DNA of 64,000 nt from Perlabentimonas gracilis (GCF_011174675.1 NZ_JAANIG010000026.1:1-64000); one strand, 5' to 3'. Positions 45,047-54,818 are shown, counted from the first letter of the stretch. The notes: a model not told the origin generated them from the sequence alone. Numbers and translations are program-made.

Positions 45047-45928
45047 ATGGAATCCTTCTCCGACTTTTACCGAATGGTTGTTGACTTCCTGTCAAAGCCT
45101 GTGTTCTCTTCCTCCGACTCAAGGATTTCAGTAGGTATGTTGCTATACCTTGTGCTGGGGTCGTGGCTCATCATTTTTCTCTCTAAGCTTTTAAGCCGGC
45201 TGGTGGTTGAACGTTTGCTAAGAAGGTATGGAACCGAAAAGGGGGTTTCCCATGCCATTGGCACCATTTTTAGGTACATATTTGTTTTTATTGGCCTAAT
45301 AGTGGTTATTCAGTCTACAGGGATTGACCTTAGTGCTCTAACTGTTCTGGCTGGCGCCTTGGGTGTGGGTATTGGTTTTGGCCTGCAGAACGTAACCAAC
45401 AATTTTATTAGTGGAATAATAATTCTTTTTGAGCGACCCATTAAGGTAGGCGATAGGGTGGAGCTGCCCGAGCTCGATAACCTTACAGGCGATGTGGTTA
45501 ATATCTCGGCAAGGAGTACAACCATTAATACCAACGACAATATTACCATTGTGGTTCCCAACTCAAAGTTTGTGTCCGATACAGTGATAAACTGGAGTTA
45601 CAATGATGCCAATGTGAGGTTCAATATCCCCGTAGGGGTGTCATACAAAGAGGATCCCGAGGTGATTAGGCGAATTCTTGTTGATGTGGCCAAAGCACAC
45701 CCCGGAGTGCTCATAAATCCCCCGCCCGATGTGCTTTTCGATGAGTATGGTGATAGCAGCCTAAACTTTTTGCTTCGAATTTATACTAACGAGTACAGCC
45801 GAACGCCAAGGGTGCTTAAAAGCGATTTGTACTACGCAATATTTAAAAAGTTTAAGGAGAAGGGCATTGAAATTCCCTTTCCGCAGCGCGATGTGTACAT
45901 TAAGGAGAATGTTACTACCCCCAAATAG
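45047..45928 (+). CDS. MscS family mechanosensitive channel
   Basis: A 293-residue small-conductance mechanosensitive channel that releases solutes on osmotic downshock. Three membrane segments in the first 125 residues end in the pore helix LTVLAGALGVGIGFGLQNVTNNFISG. The beta domain contains FERPIKVGDRVEL and the ARSTTINTNDNITIVVPNSKF segment typical of MscS. It ends 26 bp before the stop of a convergent second MscS gene. Confidence 0.93.
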   Translation: MESFSDFYRMVVDFLSKPVFSSSDSRISVGMLLYLVLGSWLIIFLSKLLSRLVVERLLRRYGTEKGVSHAIGTIFRYIFVFIGLIVVIQSTGIDLSALTVLAGALGVGIGFGLQNVTNNFISGIIILFERPIKVGDRVELPELDNLTGDVVNISARSTTINTNDNITIVVPNSKFVSDTVINWSYNDANVRFNIPVGVSYKEDPEVIRRILVDVAKAHPGVLINPPPDVLFDEYGDSSLNFLLRIYTNEYSRTPRVLKSDLYYAIFKKFKEKGIEIPFPQRDVYIKENVTTPK

Positions 45929-45953
45929 CCTTACCTAAACATCATTTTTTCGC

Positions 45954-46973
45954 TTACATATCGTCGATTAGTCCCTCCTTTTGTAGCTCTCTGAGCACAA
46001 GTTCGGTCATCTCGCTTTTAAATGGGAATTCATGGCGCACATCGTTTACGTAAGCCTTTAGCCGCATCTTGAGTATAGGTTGATTGTTAGTTTTCTCACT
46101 AAAGAAAAGCACGGTAATGGGCTTGTTTAGGTAGATGTATTTTGATACCTGAGCAACCTCAAGGGCTATTTCGCGGGCGCGTTTGGTATCGATGGTGTGG
46201 GGTAGGTACACCTCGGCTACTACCTGACAGTTATTCTCGCTCGAGTTGGCGTTGGAAATGGACTGGTTCATCATCTCGGAGTTGGGGATGGTAACCACGC
46301 TGTCGTCAGGGGTTACAATTCGTGTAGATCGGAGCCCCACCTCAAGCACCTCGCCGTAGTACTTCCCCGACTCAATCTTATCACCAATCTGAAAGGGCTT
46401 GTCGAAAAGTATCATCAGCCCACCAAAGATATTCTTGAGCAAGTCCTGCGAAGCAAAGCCAATGGCCACACCCACCGATGCAAAGAATGCGAATACCGTT
46501 TCTCGTGGAGGCTGAAATATTCCGCTAATAATTATGTATGTTACAAATGCCCAACCCGCAATTTTCACCATGGGTAGTATACGTCGAATTGATGGCTGAT
46601 ACTTGGGTTGCCTATCGCTAATTAGTGAGAGTATTCCAGAGATTGCCTTGAGTATGAAGTAACCAATAAAAATGAAAACGATGGACCAGAAAATCTTACC
46701 AAACGATATCATTCCCTTTACGTCGGGAGGGTGAGTAATCTCTTCTCTGAGCGATGGTGTGGTTTTTGCTTTCTCCGTGGGCGTGTCGATTTGGGGCTCT
46801 TTGGCTAACCCTTTGGTTGTTACAACTACAACAGTTGAATCGGTACCCTCTGGATTAGTTGGCTGTGCTTGTTGCCATATGTAGGCATTGGAGCCTGAAG
46901 CTGTGGTAAGCCCCAAAAGGCATAGCATCAGAATTATCGTTTTCCTTCTTATGTCGGTTGCTATTCTATTCAT
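45954..46973 (-). CDS. MscS family channel with periplasmic N terminus
   Basis: A 339-residue MscS channel. A signal-peptide-like start (IILMLCLLGLTTASGSNA) is followed by about 70 Thr/Pro-rich residues before the first channel helix. The pore region reads FFASVGVAIGFASQDLLKNIFGGLMILFDKPFQIGDKI, with the conserved VGLRSTRIVTPDDSVVTIPNS after it. The gene lies 38 bp downstream of the large degenerate-P-loop protein gene on the same strand, so the two are probably co-transcribed. Confidence 0.9.
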   Translation of the reverse strand: MNRIATDIRRKTIILMLCLLGLTTASGSNAYIWQQAQPTNPEGTDSTVVVVTTKGLAKEPQIDTPTEKAKTTPSLREEITHPPDVKGMISFGKIFWSIVFIFIGYFILKAISGILSLISDRQPKYQPSIRRILPMVKIAGWAFVTYIIISGIFQPPRETVFAFFASVGVAIGFASQDLLKNIFGGLMILFDKPFQIGDKIESGKYYGEVLEVGLRSTRIVTPDDSVVTIPNSEMMNQSISNANSSENNCQVVAEVYLPHTIDTKRAREIALEVAQVSKYIYLNKPITVLFFSEKTNNQPILKMRLKAYVNDVRHEFPFKSEMTELVLRELQKEGLIDDM

Positions 46974-47011
46974 GGTTTGTATAGTGTTTTTCAGTGGGTT
47001 CAGGATGTTGG

Positions 47012-50000
47012 CTAGTGAATCAAATTCTTATCCTTTAGCAGCTGCACCGTTTGGCGGTATAGCAGGGGGTGAACAGAGAAGAAGCGGCCATTCTCAACCA
47101 CTATTCCCCGATCGCTTAGCCTCATCAGCATAAGTTTGGCTTGCCTTGCATTAATATTGAGCACGTTGGCAAGTTCCTGCGCCTCGAGCTTCTCATGCAG
47201 TATAAGGCCATGCAACCCAAATACAACATCCTGCTGCAGGTTCTGAATAAAGCTAAAGTCAACCCCATCGAGCGAGTTGATATGGCAGGTGTTCTCTTCA
47301 ATCTTATCTATACTCCTAATCCAGAGCTGCAGCGCAAAGGCAATGTTCGAGCGGGTAAACCCATTAAGCATATCAAAAAACTTGTCCTTTAGGTAAGCCT
47401 GCTGTTGCTCGGGGTTCATTTTCACAAACGAGCGAGTGGACAGATCGATACCTGAAGGCTTAAAGTTGAGGTAGTAGCCGCTGGTTTTGTGGCGCAGCAT
47501 AATTATGCTCTCTATCTCCTCAGCGTTTAGGTTATCCATACGAATAACCAGAGGGAAATATCCGTAGAGCCCAATGGATTTATTAAGGTATTGCGAGGGG
47601 TATAACCCGCTGGTGCATACCCAAAATATACTTTTGCTGGTGCTGCTCATAAGCTCAAATAAATGCTTAAGGCTTTTAAATCCCCCAGGCTGGCGGATGT
47701 AAAGTAGGTGGAGCTTGTCGAGGTAAACAATAAAGGGCTCTTGTTGTGTGGCAAACCCAGTAAACTCCTGAGCGCTGGCAAATCCAGTGCCCCTTATGCT
47801 TAACCCAAGCTGATTTAGCAGTTGCTCTTGGCTAACGATTCGTTCGCTAAGGGTTACGGTTTTTATCAAGGGCTTAGGGTTAAGCTGGTTCTCGAAGAAC
47901 ATTTCGCAAAACGAGCTTATACCGCTACCCATTTCGCCCACAATGAGCACGGGCATAAAGCTGCCCGCCTGCCACTTCTCGTAGGCTTGCCCTAAGGCTT
48001 TTGTCTCAGGGGTTCGCTCAAAGTAAAAGGTTTCGTCCTTTAGCGGCTCGTTTACAAATAGCCTACGGTACACAAAAGGCAAGCTTTGGAATGCTTGCTC
48101 GCTCTTCACAAGAAACTCGCTTACCTCAATGGAGATATCCTTGGCTGTATGCTGAATGCCCAGCTTGCCCTTTAGGTACCCAATGCTTTTGTTTACCTTC
48201 TGATTTGTTAATCGGTATGTACTTACGGCTTTACTTATAGACCTCAGAACGATAAGCCTTACTGCTTTGGCCACCCGTTGGCCCCTACGTATGGCTCTTG
48301 CTTTTGCTATTCGGTATTTAATTTTCTCAACCGTTGAGTTATCGGTTAGTTCGAAAAGGGAGTTGGAGAACTCTTCGACTGCTGCGCCAAAATCTTTTTG
48401 CAGCTCATCGATAAACTGCTTGAATCCATTCCTTAGATCCTCATACTTGTTCGCTGCACGCTCCATCCCCGAGAGGGCATTGTCGAGGCTTGCCTGTAGG
48501 CCTTCTGCCCCTTGCTCATCGAGGATTACAAGTGAGGTTTCGAGGTTGAAAAGAACAATCCGACCAAGGTCATCAAGCTGTAGCCTAATCTGCTCCAGCT
48601 CGTCAATGCTGTGGGTTTTAATGTTTTTAGCCGCTCTTTTTAGCTCCTCCGTCATCTCAAACTCAATCAGCTCGTTGGCCGAGATGGAGCTAAGGGCTTT
48701 GCTTGGGTAGGCCTGCGAGGGGTCAAAGCCTTCAACTAGGATTCGTTGCTGAGTCATTTCACCAAGATCGGAAAGCAGCTTACTCTCAGCCTCGTCGATA
48801 ATAAGGGGAAAATCCTGCTTGAAAAGGGTATTTGTTATCGCGCTGATTATACCATTTATTAATACTTTGCCTGCATTGTACTTTAGTAGCTGAACGCTTT
48901 TTTTGAACTCATCCAAATCCTTTAGCTCAATGCTTTCTTTAACCTTTGCAATAAATTCAGGTATCTTTGCTAGCGGTTCCCCAACCACTTCAGCCTTTCC
49001 TTGCAGCCTATACTTGAAATGCAAACCAGCCTTTTGCGCATTGGTGGTGAGCACATAGATTTCTTGGTTAAATTTCCAGTCGTCGGCCAGTATGTACAGG
49101 GTGTTAAGCCGGTTGTTCAGCTGGTTGGTGTAACGCTTCTTGATTCTGGATAGGTCGCGTTTACGCCTTGCCTCGCGATGCTTAAACGATTTAAACTCTA
49201 GGGTGCCACCAATCTTAACCTGTTGAATAAGCTGCTCATCAATTGAATTCAGTCCTTCAGTCAGCAGTTTTACCAGCCTGGTTCTGTGCGAAGTTACCTT
49301 ACGCTTAATGCTCCTTAGCTTCTTTTGGTGTATATCTTTCCAACCCTGGGTAAACTCCTCTCTGTTTATTTCGTTAAGCGCAAACTTGTTGATATGTTCG
49401 TACAGCTCATCATCTACCATCCACATTTCGTTGGCCAGCAGAGCACTTTGCTTGTATGCCTCATCGGCAATGTCGATAAATTGATGAAGGAAAAGGTTGC
49501 CGAAGTACCAGCTGCTTAGCTTGCGTATGGGGATTTTCTGCTTCCACGGAGGGGTTTCCTTGGCAGATTTCTTAAAGATTTTTCTAACAAGATTTCCTGA
49601 TTTGGTGGGCGTGGAGTATAACCAGAACCCTACTCGTTTTAGTAGCTTGATCAGCTTCTCACGAGACCCATCGGTGGCAATGGGGTAAAATCTTTCTTCG
49701 GGCTGATTCGCAACCCAGTGCCTGGGCAGTTTTTTAATAAATCTGAAGAACTCATCATCAAATGTACCGAGGCATTGCTTTGGGTTTAATGAGATTCTGT
49801 CGCCTATCCACCCATCGAGCGCGGTTAGCATATCGTTGCGAAACCGAATATGCTCCAATAGTATTCTAATGCTGTCCTCTTCGTCCTCAAAGCCTTCAAG
49901 CTCTTCAATATGTTTTTGGCTTAGGTTGATGTAGCTAGCAAGCCACTGCTCAAGGTTGGTTAGGGGTTTTTCAACTATTGGGGTAAGGCTTTCCGATATC

Positions 50001-50050
50001 AGCCCTTTTATGCTGTGCAGATGATTGCCAATGCGCTTATCGATATTCAT
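47012..50050 (-). CDS. Large protein with degenerate AAA/STAND-like ATPase domain
   Basis: A 1012-residue protein, not recognised as a named family. Residues 1 to about 660 are helical and charged, with Lys/Arg-rich stretches. A P-loop-like domain follows: GEMGSGIS (705-712), in which the Walker A lysine is Ile711, and FIVYLDKLHLLY, where Walker B has D778-K instead of D-E. A C-terminal winged helix (NVLNINARQAKLMLMRLSDRGIVV) follows. I use the ATG at 50050, because a promoter at 50104-50132 puts the transcript start about at the upstream ATG (50101). It precedes an mscS gene by 38 bp. A role in envelope-stress or channel control is only a guess. Confidence 0.6.
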   Translation of the reverse strand: MNIDKRIGNHLHSIKGLISESLTPIVEKPLTNLEQWLASYINLSQKHIEELEGFEDEEDSIRILLEHIRFRNDMLTALDGWIGDRISLNPKQCLGTFDDEFFRFIKKLPRHWVANQPEERFYPIATDGSREKLIKLLKRVGFWLYSTPTKSGNLVRKIFKKSAKETPPWKQKIPIRKLSSWYFGNLFLHQFIDIADEAYKQSALLANEMWMVDDELYEHINKFALNEINREEFTQGWKDIHQKKLRSIKRKVTSHRTRLVKLLTEGLNSIDEQLIQQVKIGGTLEFKSFKHREARRKRDLSRIKKRYTNQLNNRLNTLYILADDWKFNQEIYVLTTNAQKAGLHFKYRLQGKAEVVGEPLAKIPEFIAKVKESIELKDLDEFKKSVQLLKYNAGKVLINGIISAITNTLFKQDFPLIIDEAESKLLSDLGEMTQQRILVEGFDPSQAYPSKALSSISANELIEFEMTEELKRAAKNIKTHSIDELEQIRLQLDDLGRIVLFNLETSLVILDEQGAEGLQASLDNALSGMERAANKYEDLRNGFKQFIDELQKDFGAAVEEFSNSLFELTDNSTVEKIKYRIAKARAIRRGQRVAKAVRLIVLRSISKAVSTYRLTNQKVNKSIGYLKGKLGIQHTAKDISIEVSEFLVKSEQAFQSLPFVYRRLFVNEPLKDETFYFERTPETKALGQAYEKWQAGSFMPVLIVGEMGSGISSFCEMFFENQLNPKPLIKTVTLSERIVSQEQLLNQLGLSIRGTGFASAQEFTGFATQQEPFIVYLDKLHLLYIRQPGGFKSLKHLFELMSSTSKSIFWVCTSGLYPSQYLNKSIGLYGYFPLVIRMDNLNAEEIESIIMLRHKTSGYYLNFKPSGIDLSTRSFVKMNPEQQQAYLKDKFFDMLNGFTRSNIAFALQLWIRSIDKIEENTCHINSLDGVDFSFIQNLQQDVVFGLHGLILHEKLEAQELANVLNINARQAKLMLMRLSDRGIVVENGRFFSVHPLLYRQTVQLLKDKNLIH

Positions 50051-50103
50051 AATGCCTAGGTTGAATGTAAAGTATGGGCTTGCTCTGCAGAGCAAACCCA
50101 TAC

Positions 50104-50132
50104 CAAATTTAGCATAAATAGCATTTAGACAA
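50104..50132 (-). promoter_or_regulatory. Promoter of the large P-loop gene
   Basis: Minus strand: TTG (50132-50130), an 18-nt spacer, TAAATTTG (50111-50104), an exact -7 box. It lies in the 76-bp gap after DUF4914. Confidence 0.5.
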
Positions 50133-50176
50133 CCCCTCCTTGAGGTTTTTTTCTGCGCAATAAGTCCTGCAAGAGC

Positions 50177-52099
50177 TTATACCTCGCCAATTTGGGGGAA
50201 ATTGTATTCGTAGTTCAAGGGAATAATGTCGTTGTATGCTTCCATTGTACCATTCGCAAGGCAGGTTTCAATAATTATGCGACCCACCGGATGAAGCTCA
50301 GGGGTTAGGTACTGGGGCAACTCCTTTTTAAAGAAGTCGAATAGGATCTTTGCTCCAGCATCGTAGCCCTCTGTTCCCACATCTACCTGATGGTGAACCT
50401 GAAGAAATCGCTTGGGAACGCTTGCCCCCTCAATGGTGAGGTACTTTAGCTCGTAGCCTAGCAACGAGCAGCGAGCCTCTTGGTACTGGTCGGTGCGCAG
50501 CTTGGCGCTTCCCCTGCGGGTAAGGTACTCGCGCATGAGCAGCTGGGGCTTAAAGCCAACTTTCCAGGCGCCAATGTGCTGGTTCGGTACCAGGGTGTAT
50601 CGGGTGCGGGGGTTATCCATAATCTGCTCAAGCAGAAGGTTGGCGTGTCTTACCCTTAGGCCCGAAGCGAATGGCCAGTAGGAACCCACACCTTCCGACT
50701 CCATACCCTCGCCACCCACAATGCTGGGGTTGCCATGTCCACGGGGCGAAACCAATCGCCATAACCACGCCAATGCTGGCGGTAAAATATGGAATAAGCC
50801 CAGAATACCATAGGTAGGATTTTCCTTTGTACAAGGGGGTGTTCGAACCCCAAAGCTTCGCACATCAACCGAGATGGGTGTACCAATAACATTGGGCATA
50901 CTCTCGCGGGGCAATACCACCCTAGGGTTTGGGCATCGCTTACCCGGCGCATCCTCAATGTGATTCCATGCAAGCGCTGTGCTGTCGGGCATGGTGTCGA
51001 TATTTAGGAATAGTAGAGGTCTGCTGGGGTTTATGGTTATTTTTTCGAGAAGCGGATCGTCGCCATACTCCTGTATGCTATCAACCCTAATAAACCAAGA
51101 GTTCTCGGCATCGGAAACCCAAAGCTTGCCATTATCCTTTTGTATCGATGGATGGCAGAAGGCCATGTCGTCGGTAACGGGGTTGAACGAGCAGAACATG
51201 GGTAGGTTAATAAATCGCGATTCGCCAGTTATAATATTCTGGCCTATCTTGATATCCCCTTTGGGTTCACGCACAATGGTTTGTAGCATCTCACTTTTTC
51301 CTCCACCGCTGGCTCCTTCATGCATGAATGTGGTGATATTGTCGTAGGGACTTATTACCTGAACTGTTGAGCAGTGGGCTGTTACCCAACCCTCGCGCTC
51401 GCCCTTGGTGAGTAACGCTCCGTAAAGACCCTTTTTGGCACTGGGGCCAGGGTAAAGGTTGTACGAGTATATTTCATGAAGCGTTTGGGTGCGGTTGTGC
51501 ACAACCACCTGCTTCCCGTCGAAGTGGGTATGGCGGAAGGGCGGTGCAACGTATATAACCGATTCAACCTTAAAATCGCTTGTAAGGTCATCAATGGGTA
51601 CAATTTGCTGAAGCATGGCCAACCCCAGCGCAAAGAAACCTGCATTGGCAGGGGCAATCGCAATACCACCCACACCAATCCCATCGCGACCAGCAAAGTA
51701 GAAGAATACGGCCAACTCCTGATTCTTAAGCCACTCGAAGGTTTCGGCTTTTAATGTGTTGAACTCATACTTGTACTTATCCCTAAATCGGGCTTTATCG
51801 CTGGGCAGATCATCGGCTATTACCATGGTGCCCGGATCGCGGCGGCGCATATAGGGCTCAACGTAGTTGGCCGAAATACCGTTGGTTACACGATGCACTA
51901 TGGCTTCGGTAATCTCTCCCTTCCCGGCTACATCGTACTTCACTTCGTAGGTGTTTTGCCCCTCGCCACCCAGCGCGGCCATAGCTAGTTCATCTGTCGT
52001 ATTAAACACTGTGTAGCCCTTACAGCTGTTGAGTAGATCCTTCACGTTATCGGGAACAATAACGCCTTTGGCTTGTAATGATTCGAAAAGTTTGCTCAT
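50177..52099 (-). CDS. DUF4914, PEPCK-like P-loop protein
   Basis: A 640-residue protein of the DUF4914 family. A phosphoenolpyruvate-carboxykinase-like kinase loop, HEGASGGGKSEM (G262-S269), is intact and other segments recall the PEPCK/HprK fold (APPFRHTHFDGKQVV, KLWVSDAENSWFIRVDS). No reaction has been assigned to the family as far as I know, and true PEPCK activity is not assured. It lies between the lysA-lysC operon and the large P-loop gene, with gaps of 42 and 76 bp; functional linkage is not evident. Confidence 0.8.
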   Translation of the reverse strand: MSKLFESLQAKGVIVPDNVKDLLNSCKGYTVFNTTDELAMAALGGEGQNTYEVKYDVAGKGEITEAIVHRVTNGISANYVEPYMRRRDPGTMVIADDLPSDKARFRDKYKYEFNTLKAETFEWLKNQELAVFFYFAGRDGIGVGGIAIAPANAGFFALGLAMLQQIVPIDDLTSDFKVESVIYVAPPFRHTHFDGKQVVVHNRTQTLHEIYSYNLYPGPSAKKGLYGALLTKGEREGWVTAHCSTVQVISPYDNITTFMHEGASGGGKSEMLQTIVREPKGDIKIGQNIITGESRFINLPMFCSFNPVTDDMAFCHPSIQKDNGKLWVSDAENSWFIRVDSIQEYGDDPLLEKITINPSRPLLFLNIDTMPDSTALAWNHIEDAPGKRCPNPRVVLPRESMPNVIGTPISVDVRSFGVRTPPCTKENPTYGILGLFHILPPALAWLWRLVSPRGHGNPSIVGGEGMESEGVGSYWPFASGLRVRHANLLLEQIMDNPRTRYTLVPNQHIGAWKVGFKPQLLMREYLTRRGSAKLRTDQYQEARCSLLGYELKYLTIEGASVPKRFLQVHHQVDVGTEGYDAGAKILFDFFKKELPQYLTPELHPVGRIIIETCLANGTMEAYNDIIPLNYEYNFPQIGEV

Positions 52100-52141
52100 A
52101 TGATTATGTTTAGTTTTTCCAAATACTTTGACTTTTTACAC

Positions 52142-53287
52142 CTACTCTTCAACCACCATTTCTAGCTTTGCTTCGCTCCCTGTGGTGAAAAAGCTTGGTG
52201 TAACGTTTCGGAGGTTGTAACGCGAGCTCATCGACTCGCCATATGCTCCAGCTGAGCGAATAGCCAACAGATCGCCGCGCATAAGTTTTGGGAGTTCAAT
52301 CTCGGTGCCAAACACATCGCTACTTTCGCAAATTGGCCCCACTACATCATAGGTGTCACGCTGATCAACCAGAGGACTAACACAGTAAATACTGTGTTTA
52401 GCCTGGTATAGGGCAGGTCGAATTAGGTTGTTCATGCCTGCGTCAACAACTGCAAAGGAGCGATCTTCGCCTCGTTTGATATAAAGTACTCTGGTGAGTA
52501 GCTCGCCACATTGTCCAACCAGCGATCGTCCCGGTTCAAAGTGAACACTAACCTCATTCCCAACGTTGAGGTTGGTGGCAAAGGTACCAAAATATTCGGA
52601 GAAGTTTGGTATGGGGTTCTCCAACGGGTTCTCGTAATCGATGCCCAATCCCCCGCCTAGGTTGATGTATGTTAGCATTAGGTTGCTAAACCGTTGGTAT
52701 ACCCCATTAGCAAATTGGGCCAGCTGGGTAAATTTTGTGAAATCGAGAATTTGTGAGCCAATATGGAAATGAAAGCCAATAAGTTTCACCCCGTTAAGGG
52801 TAGGTAGAACCCTAATGGCCTCCTCCAGCTCCTCATTGCTAAAGCCAAATTTATTTTGGCTAGTTCCTGTGGTGATGTACTTGTGCGTACCAGCATCGAG
52901 GTTAGGGTTTAGCCTAAGGGCAACGGGCGTTACTTTTCGCTTGGTAGCCGATAGTTCATCTATTACCAGCAGCTCCTCGAATGATTCTACATGAATACAT
53001 TGAATTCCCTTAACAATGGCTAGCTCTATCTCTGCATTGGTTTTGCCTACCCCAGCAAATACAATTCTGCCTGCAGCAAATCCTGCATCGAGAGCTGCTT
53101 GCACCTCGTTGCCGCTCACGCAGTCGGCACCTATACCACTTTGGGCAATTGTTTCGAGAATTCTAGGGTTTGAGTTGGCCTTTACGGCGTAATGGAGGTT
53201 GTATCCGTATGGCGAAGATTCGGCTATCGCCACATCCAGTGTTTGCCTTAGCAGGCCTAGGTTGTATCTATATGCTGGTGTTTCCAT
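52142..53287 (-). CDS. lysA: Diaminopimelate decarboxylase
   Basis: Last step of lysine synthesis: meso-diaminopimelate to lysine, PLP-dependent. 381 residues. The PLP lysine is in LHYAVKANSN, with GFHFHIGSQI, GGGLGIDY, EPGRSLVGQCG and the substrate Cys in CESSDVFG all present. The gene overlaps lysC by 20 bp (53268-53287), so the two are translationally coupled and under the lysC attenuator. Confidence 0.95.
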   Translation of the reverse strand: METPAYRYNLGLLRQTLDVAIAESSPYGYNLHYAVKANSNPRILETIAQSGIGADCVSGNEVQAALDAGFAAGRIVFAGVGKTNAEIELAIVKGIQCIHVESFEELLVIDELSATKRKVTPVALRLNPNLDAGTHKYITTGTSQNKFGFSNEELEEAIRVLPTLNGVKLIGFHFHIGSQILDFTKFTQLAQFANGVYQRFSNLMLTYINLGGGLGIDYENPLENPIPNFSEYFGTFATNLNVGNEVSVHFEPGRSLVGQCGELLTRVLYIKRGEDRSFAVVDAGMNNLIRPALYQAKHSIYCVSPLVDQRDTYDVVGPICESSDVFGTEIELPKLMRGDLLAIRSAGAYGESMSSRYNLRNVTPSFFTTGSEAKLEMVVEE

Positions 53288-54620
53288 TATTTACTGTGCT
53301 TACTGTTTGTGGGTTATTAACTACTTGCTGTAATGCCCGTAGGGCATCAATTTTTCTCTCGCTTTGAACCAAAAGGGTTATGTTGTGCGAGCTTCCTCCG
53401 TACGATATTAGGCTGATGGGAATATTTCGTAACGAATTGAATACCCTTGAGGCCATTCCTGGGTTTTGTGCAAGAAAATCGCCTACCACGCAGATAATGG
53501 TTTGGCCCTGCTCAACCTCTACAGTGGAAAACGATGTAAGTGCCTTAAGGATATGCTCCAGATGGCTTGTATCGTCAATGGTTAGGGTTAAAGCAACTTC
53601 CGATGTGGTGATAAGGTCGACCGGGGTTTTATACTCATTAAAGATGTCGAAGACCTTCTTCAGAAAACCGTGTGCCATCAGCATTCTAAGCGATTTAATT
53701 CGAATGGCGGTAATGCCATCCTTGGCGGCAACTGCTTTAATACCACCTTCACGTTGTTGCGATGTAATGGTGGTGCCTACATCGTTGGGGTTAAGGGTGT
53801 TCTTGAGCACCACTGGGATATTCTTTTCCTGGCATGGGTGAATGGTTGATGGATGAAGAATTTTAGCTCCAAAGTAGGCCAGCTCTGCCGCTTCGTCGAA
53901 CGAAAGTTCACGGATGGGCAGCGTTCCCTCAACGTATCGAGGATCGTTGTTGTGGAATCCATCAATATCGGTCCATATTTGCACTTCGCTAGCATTTATG
54001 GTATGGCCAATTATTGCTGCGGTATAGTCGCTACCCCCACGTTTTAGATTGTCGACCTCTCCACGGGAGTTTCGGCATATAAAACCTTGGGTTATTATAA
54101 CATTGATTCCTGTGCATGAGTCGAGCAGTCGGTTTAAATTCTCGGCAATATAATAATGGTCTGGTTCGCCATCCTTATCAATCCGCATAAAGCTAAGTGC
54201 AGGTAGTAGTGCGGAGTCTACGCGTTGCTCGTTGAGGTACAGATGGAATAGGTTGGTGGACAGGATTTCGCCTACGGCCAGTATCTCTTTTTTTGCAGTT
54301 GAGTCTGCATTCTCAACTTTGTTGTACAATTCGTTAAAAATCTTTTTAATCAACTCTTTACCCTTCATTTTGTATTTTGATGATGCAAAAAGGTTGTCGC
54401 AAGTGGTCATGTGCATCTGTTCAACCTCTTTCAGCTTATCCTTAGCCAGCTTGGTATTACCCTTTGCCGCCAGGTTTGTTGATTCCACTAGAATATTGGT
54501 TACCCCGGCCATAGCCGATAGAACCACTACAATGGGTTCTGTGGTGGGGATAATGCGCCTCAGGTTCTGAATGCGCTCTGCGGATCCCACCGATGTGCCG
54601 CCAAACTTTAAAACTTTCAT
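53268..54620 (-). CDS. lysC: Aspartate kinase (lysine-type, monofunctional)
   Basis: First step of the aspartate pathway leading to lysine, threonine and methionine. 450 residues. The catalytic motif KFGGTSVG is at the N terminus, then RGGSDYTAAIIG and DIDGFHNNDPR. Two ACT domains in the C-terminal 150 residues (LMAHGFLKKVFDIFNE, LISYGGSSHNITLL) allow feedback inhibition. It is not fused to homoserine dehydrogenase. Its 5' region carries a leader peptide and terminator (see 54648-54867), pointing to attenuation. It overlaps lysA. Confidence 0.96.
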   Translation of the reverse strand: MKVLKFGGTSVGSAERIQNLRRIIPTTEPIVVVLSAMAGVTNILVESTNLAAKGNTKLAKDKLKEVEQMHMTTCDNLFASSKYKMKGKELIKKIFNELYNKVENADSTAKKEILAVGEILSTNLFHLYLNEQRVDSALLPALSFMRIDKDGEPDHYYIAENLNRLLDSCTGINVIITQGFICRNSRGEVDNLKRGGSDYTAAIIGHTINASEVQIWTDIDGFHNNDPRYVEGTLPIRELSFDEAAELAYFGAKILHPSTIHPCQEKNIPVVLKNTLNPNDVGTTITSQQREGGIKAVAAKDGITAIRIKSLRMLMAHGFLKKVFDIFNEYKTPVDLITTSEVALTLTIDDTSHLEHILKALTSFSTVEVEQGQTIICVVGDFLAQNPGMASRVFNSLRNIPISLISYGGSSHNITLLVQSERKIDALRALQQVVNNPQTVSTVNNGNTSI

Positions 54621-54647
54621 CTTTGTAATTGAAGGGTTTGATTAAAC

Positions 54648-54678
54648 AAAAAAAGGCCTGCAGAATTCTGCAGGCCTT
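54648..54678 (-). terminator. Attenuator terminator upstream of lysC
   Basis: A perfect palindrome at 54653-54678 (arms GGCCTGCAGAA/TTCTGCAGGCC plus AA/TT), followed on the minus strand by seven T (54654-54648). The T-tract ends 27 bases before the lysC ATG. It lies inside the operon's leader, so it must be read through for lysC expression. Confidence 0.85.
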
Positions 54679-54704
54679 GTATCTATCTAGATTTAGAGTT
54701 TTCG

Positions 54705-54818
54705 CTATTCACCCATTTCACCTAGCCTGCGTAAGAACATACGTTTCTTCATCAACATAGCCATAGCCATGTCGTTACGTTTATCCTTAAGCATAGAGGT
54801 GAAAATGGTCAGTGTCAT
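54705..54818 (-). CDS. Met/Lys-rich leader peptide of the lysC operon
   Basis: A 37-codon ORF starting with ATG at 54818, about 16 bases after the predicted transcript start, and ending TAG at 54705, 27 bases before the terminator. It has 8 Met and 4 Lys, concentrated in residues 17-27 (MAMAMLMKKRM), and 3 Thr near its start. Met, Lys and Thr are all end products of the pathway that aspartate kinase opens. Codons 30-32 contain GCAGGCT (54730-54724), which can pair with the 5' arm of the terminator. It is likely a control element, not a functional protein. Confidence 0.7.
   Translation of the reverse strand: MTLTIFTSMLKDKRNDMAMAMLMKKRMFLRRLGEMGE

Noticed and set aside
50051-50101. Longer start for the large P-loop gene
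   Set aside because: The upstream ATG lies at the predicted transcription start; the ATG at 50050 gives a normal 5' UTR. It remains possible if the message is leaderless.
54621-54704. Lysine riboswitch before lysC
   Set aside because: The leader is too short for a lysine riboswitch and holds an ORF followed by one simple hairpin, which fits peptide attenuation better.
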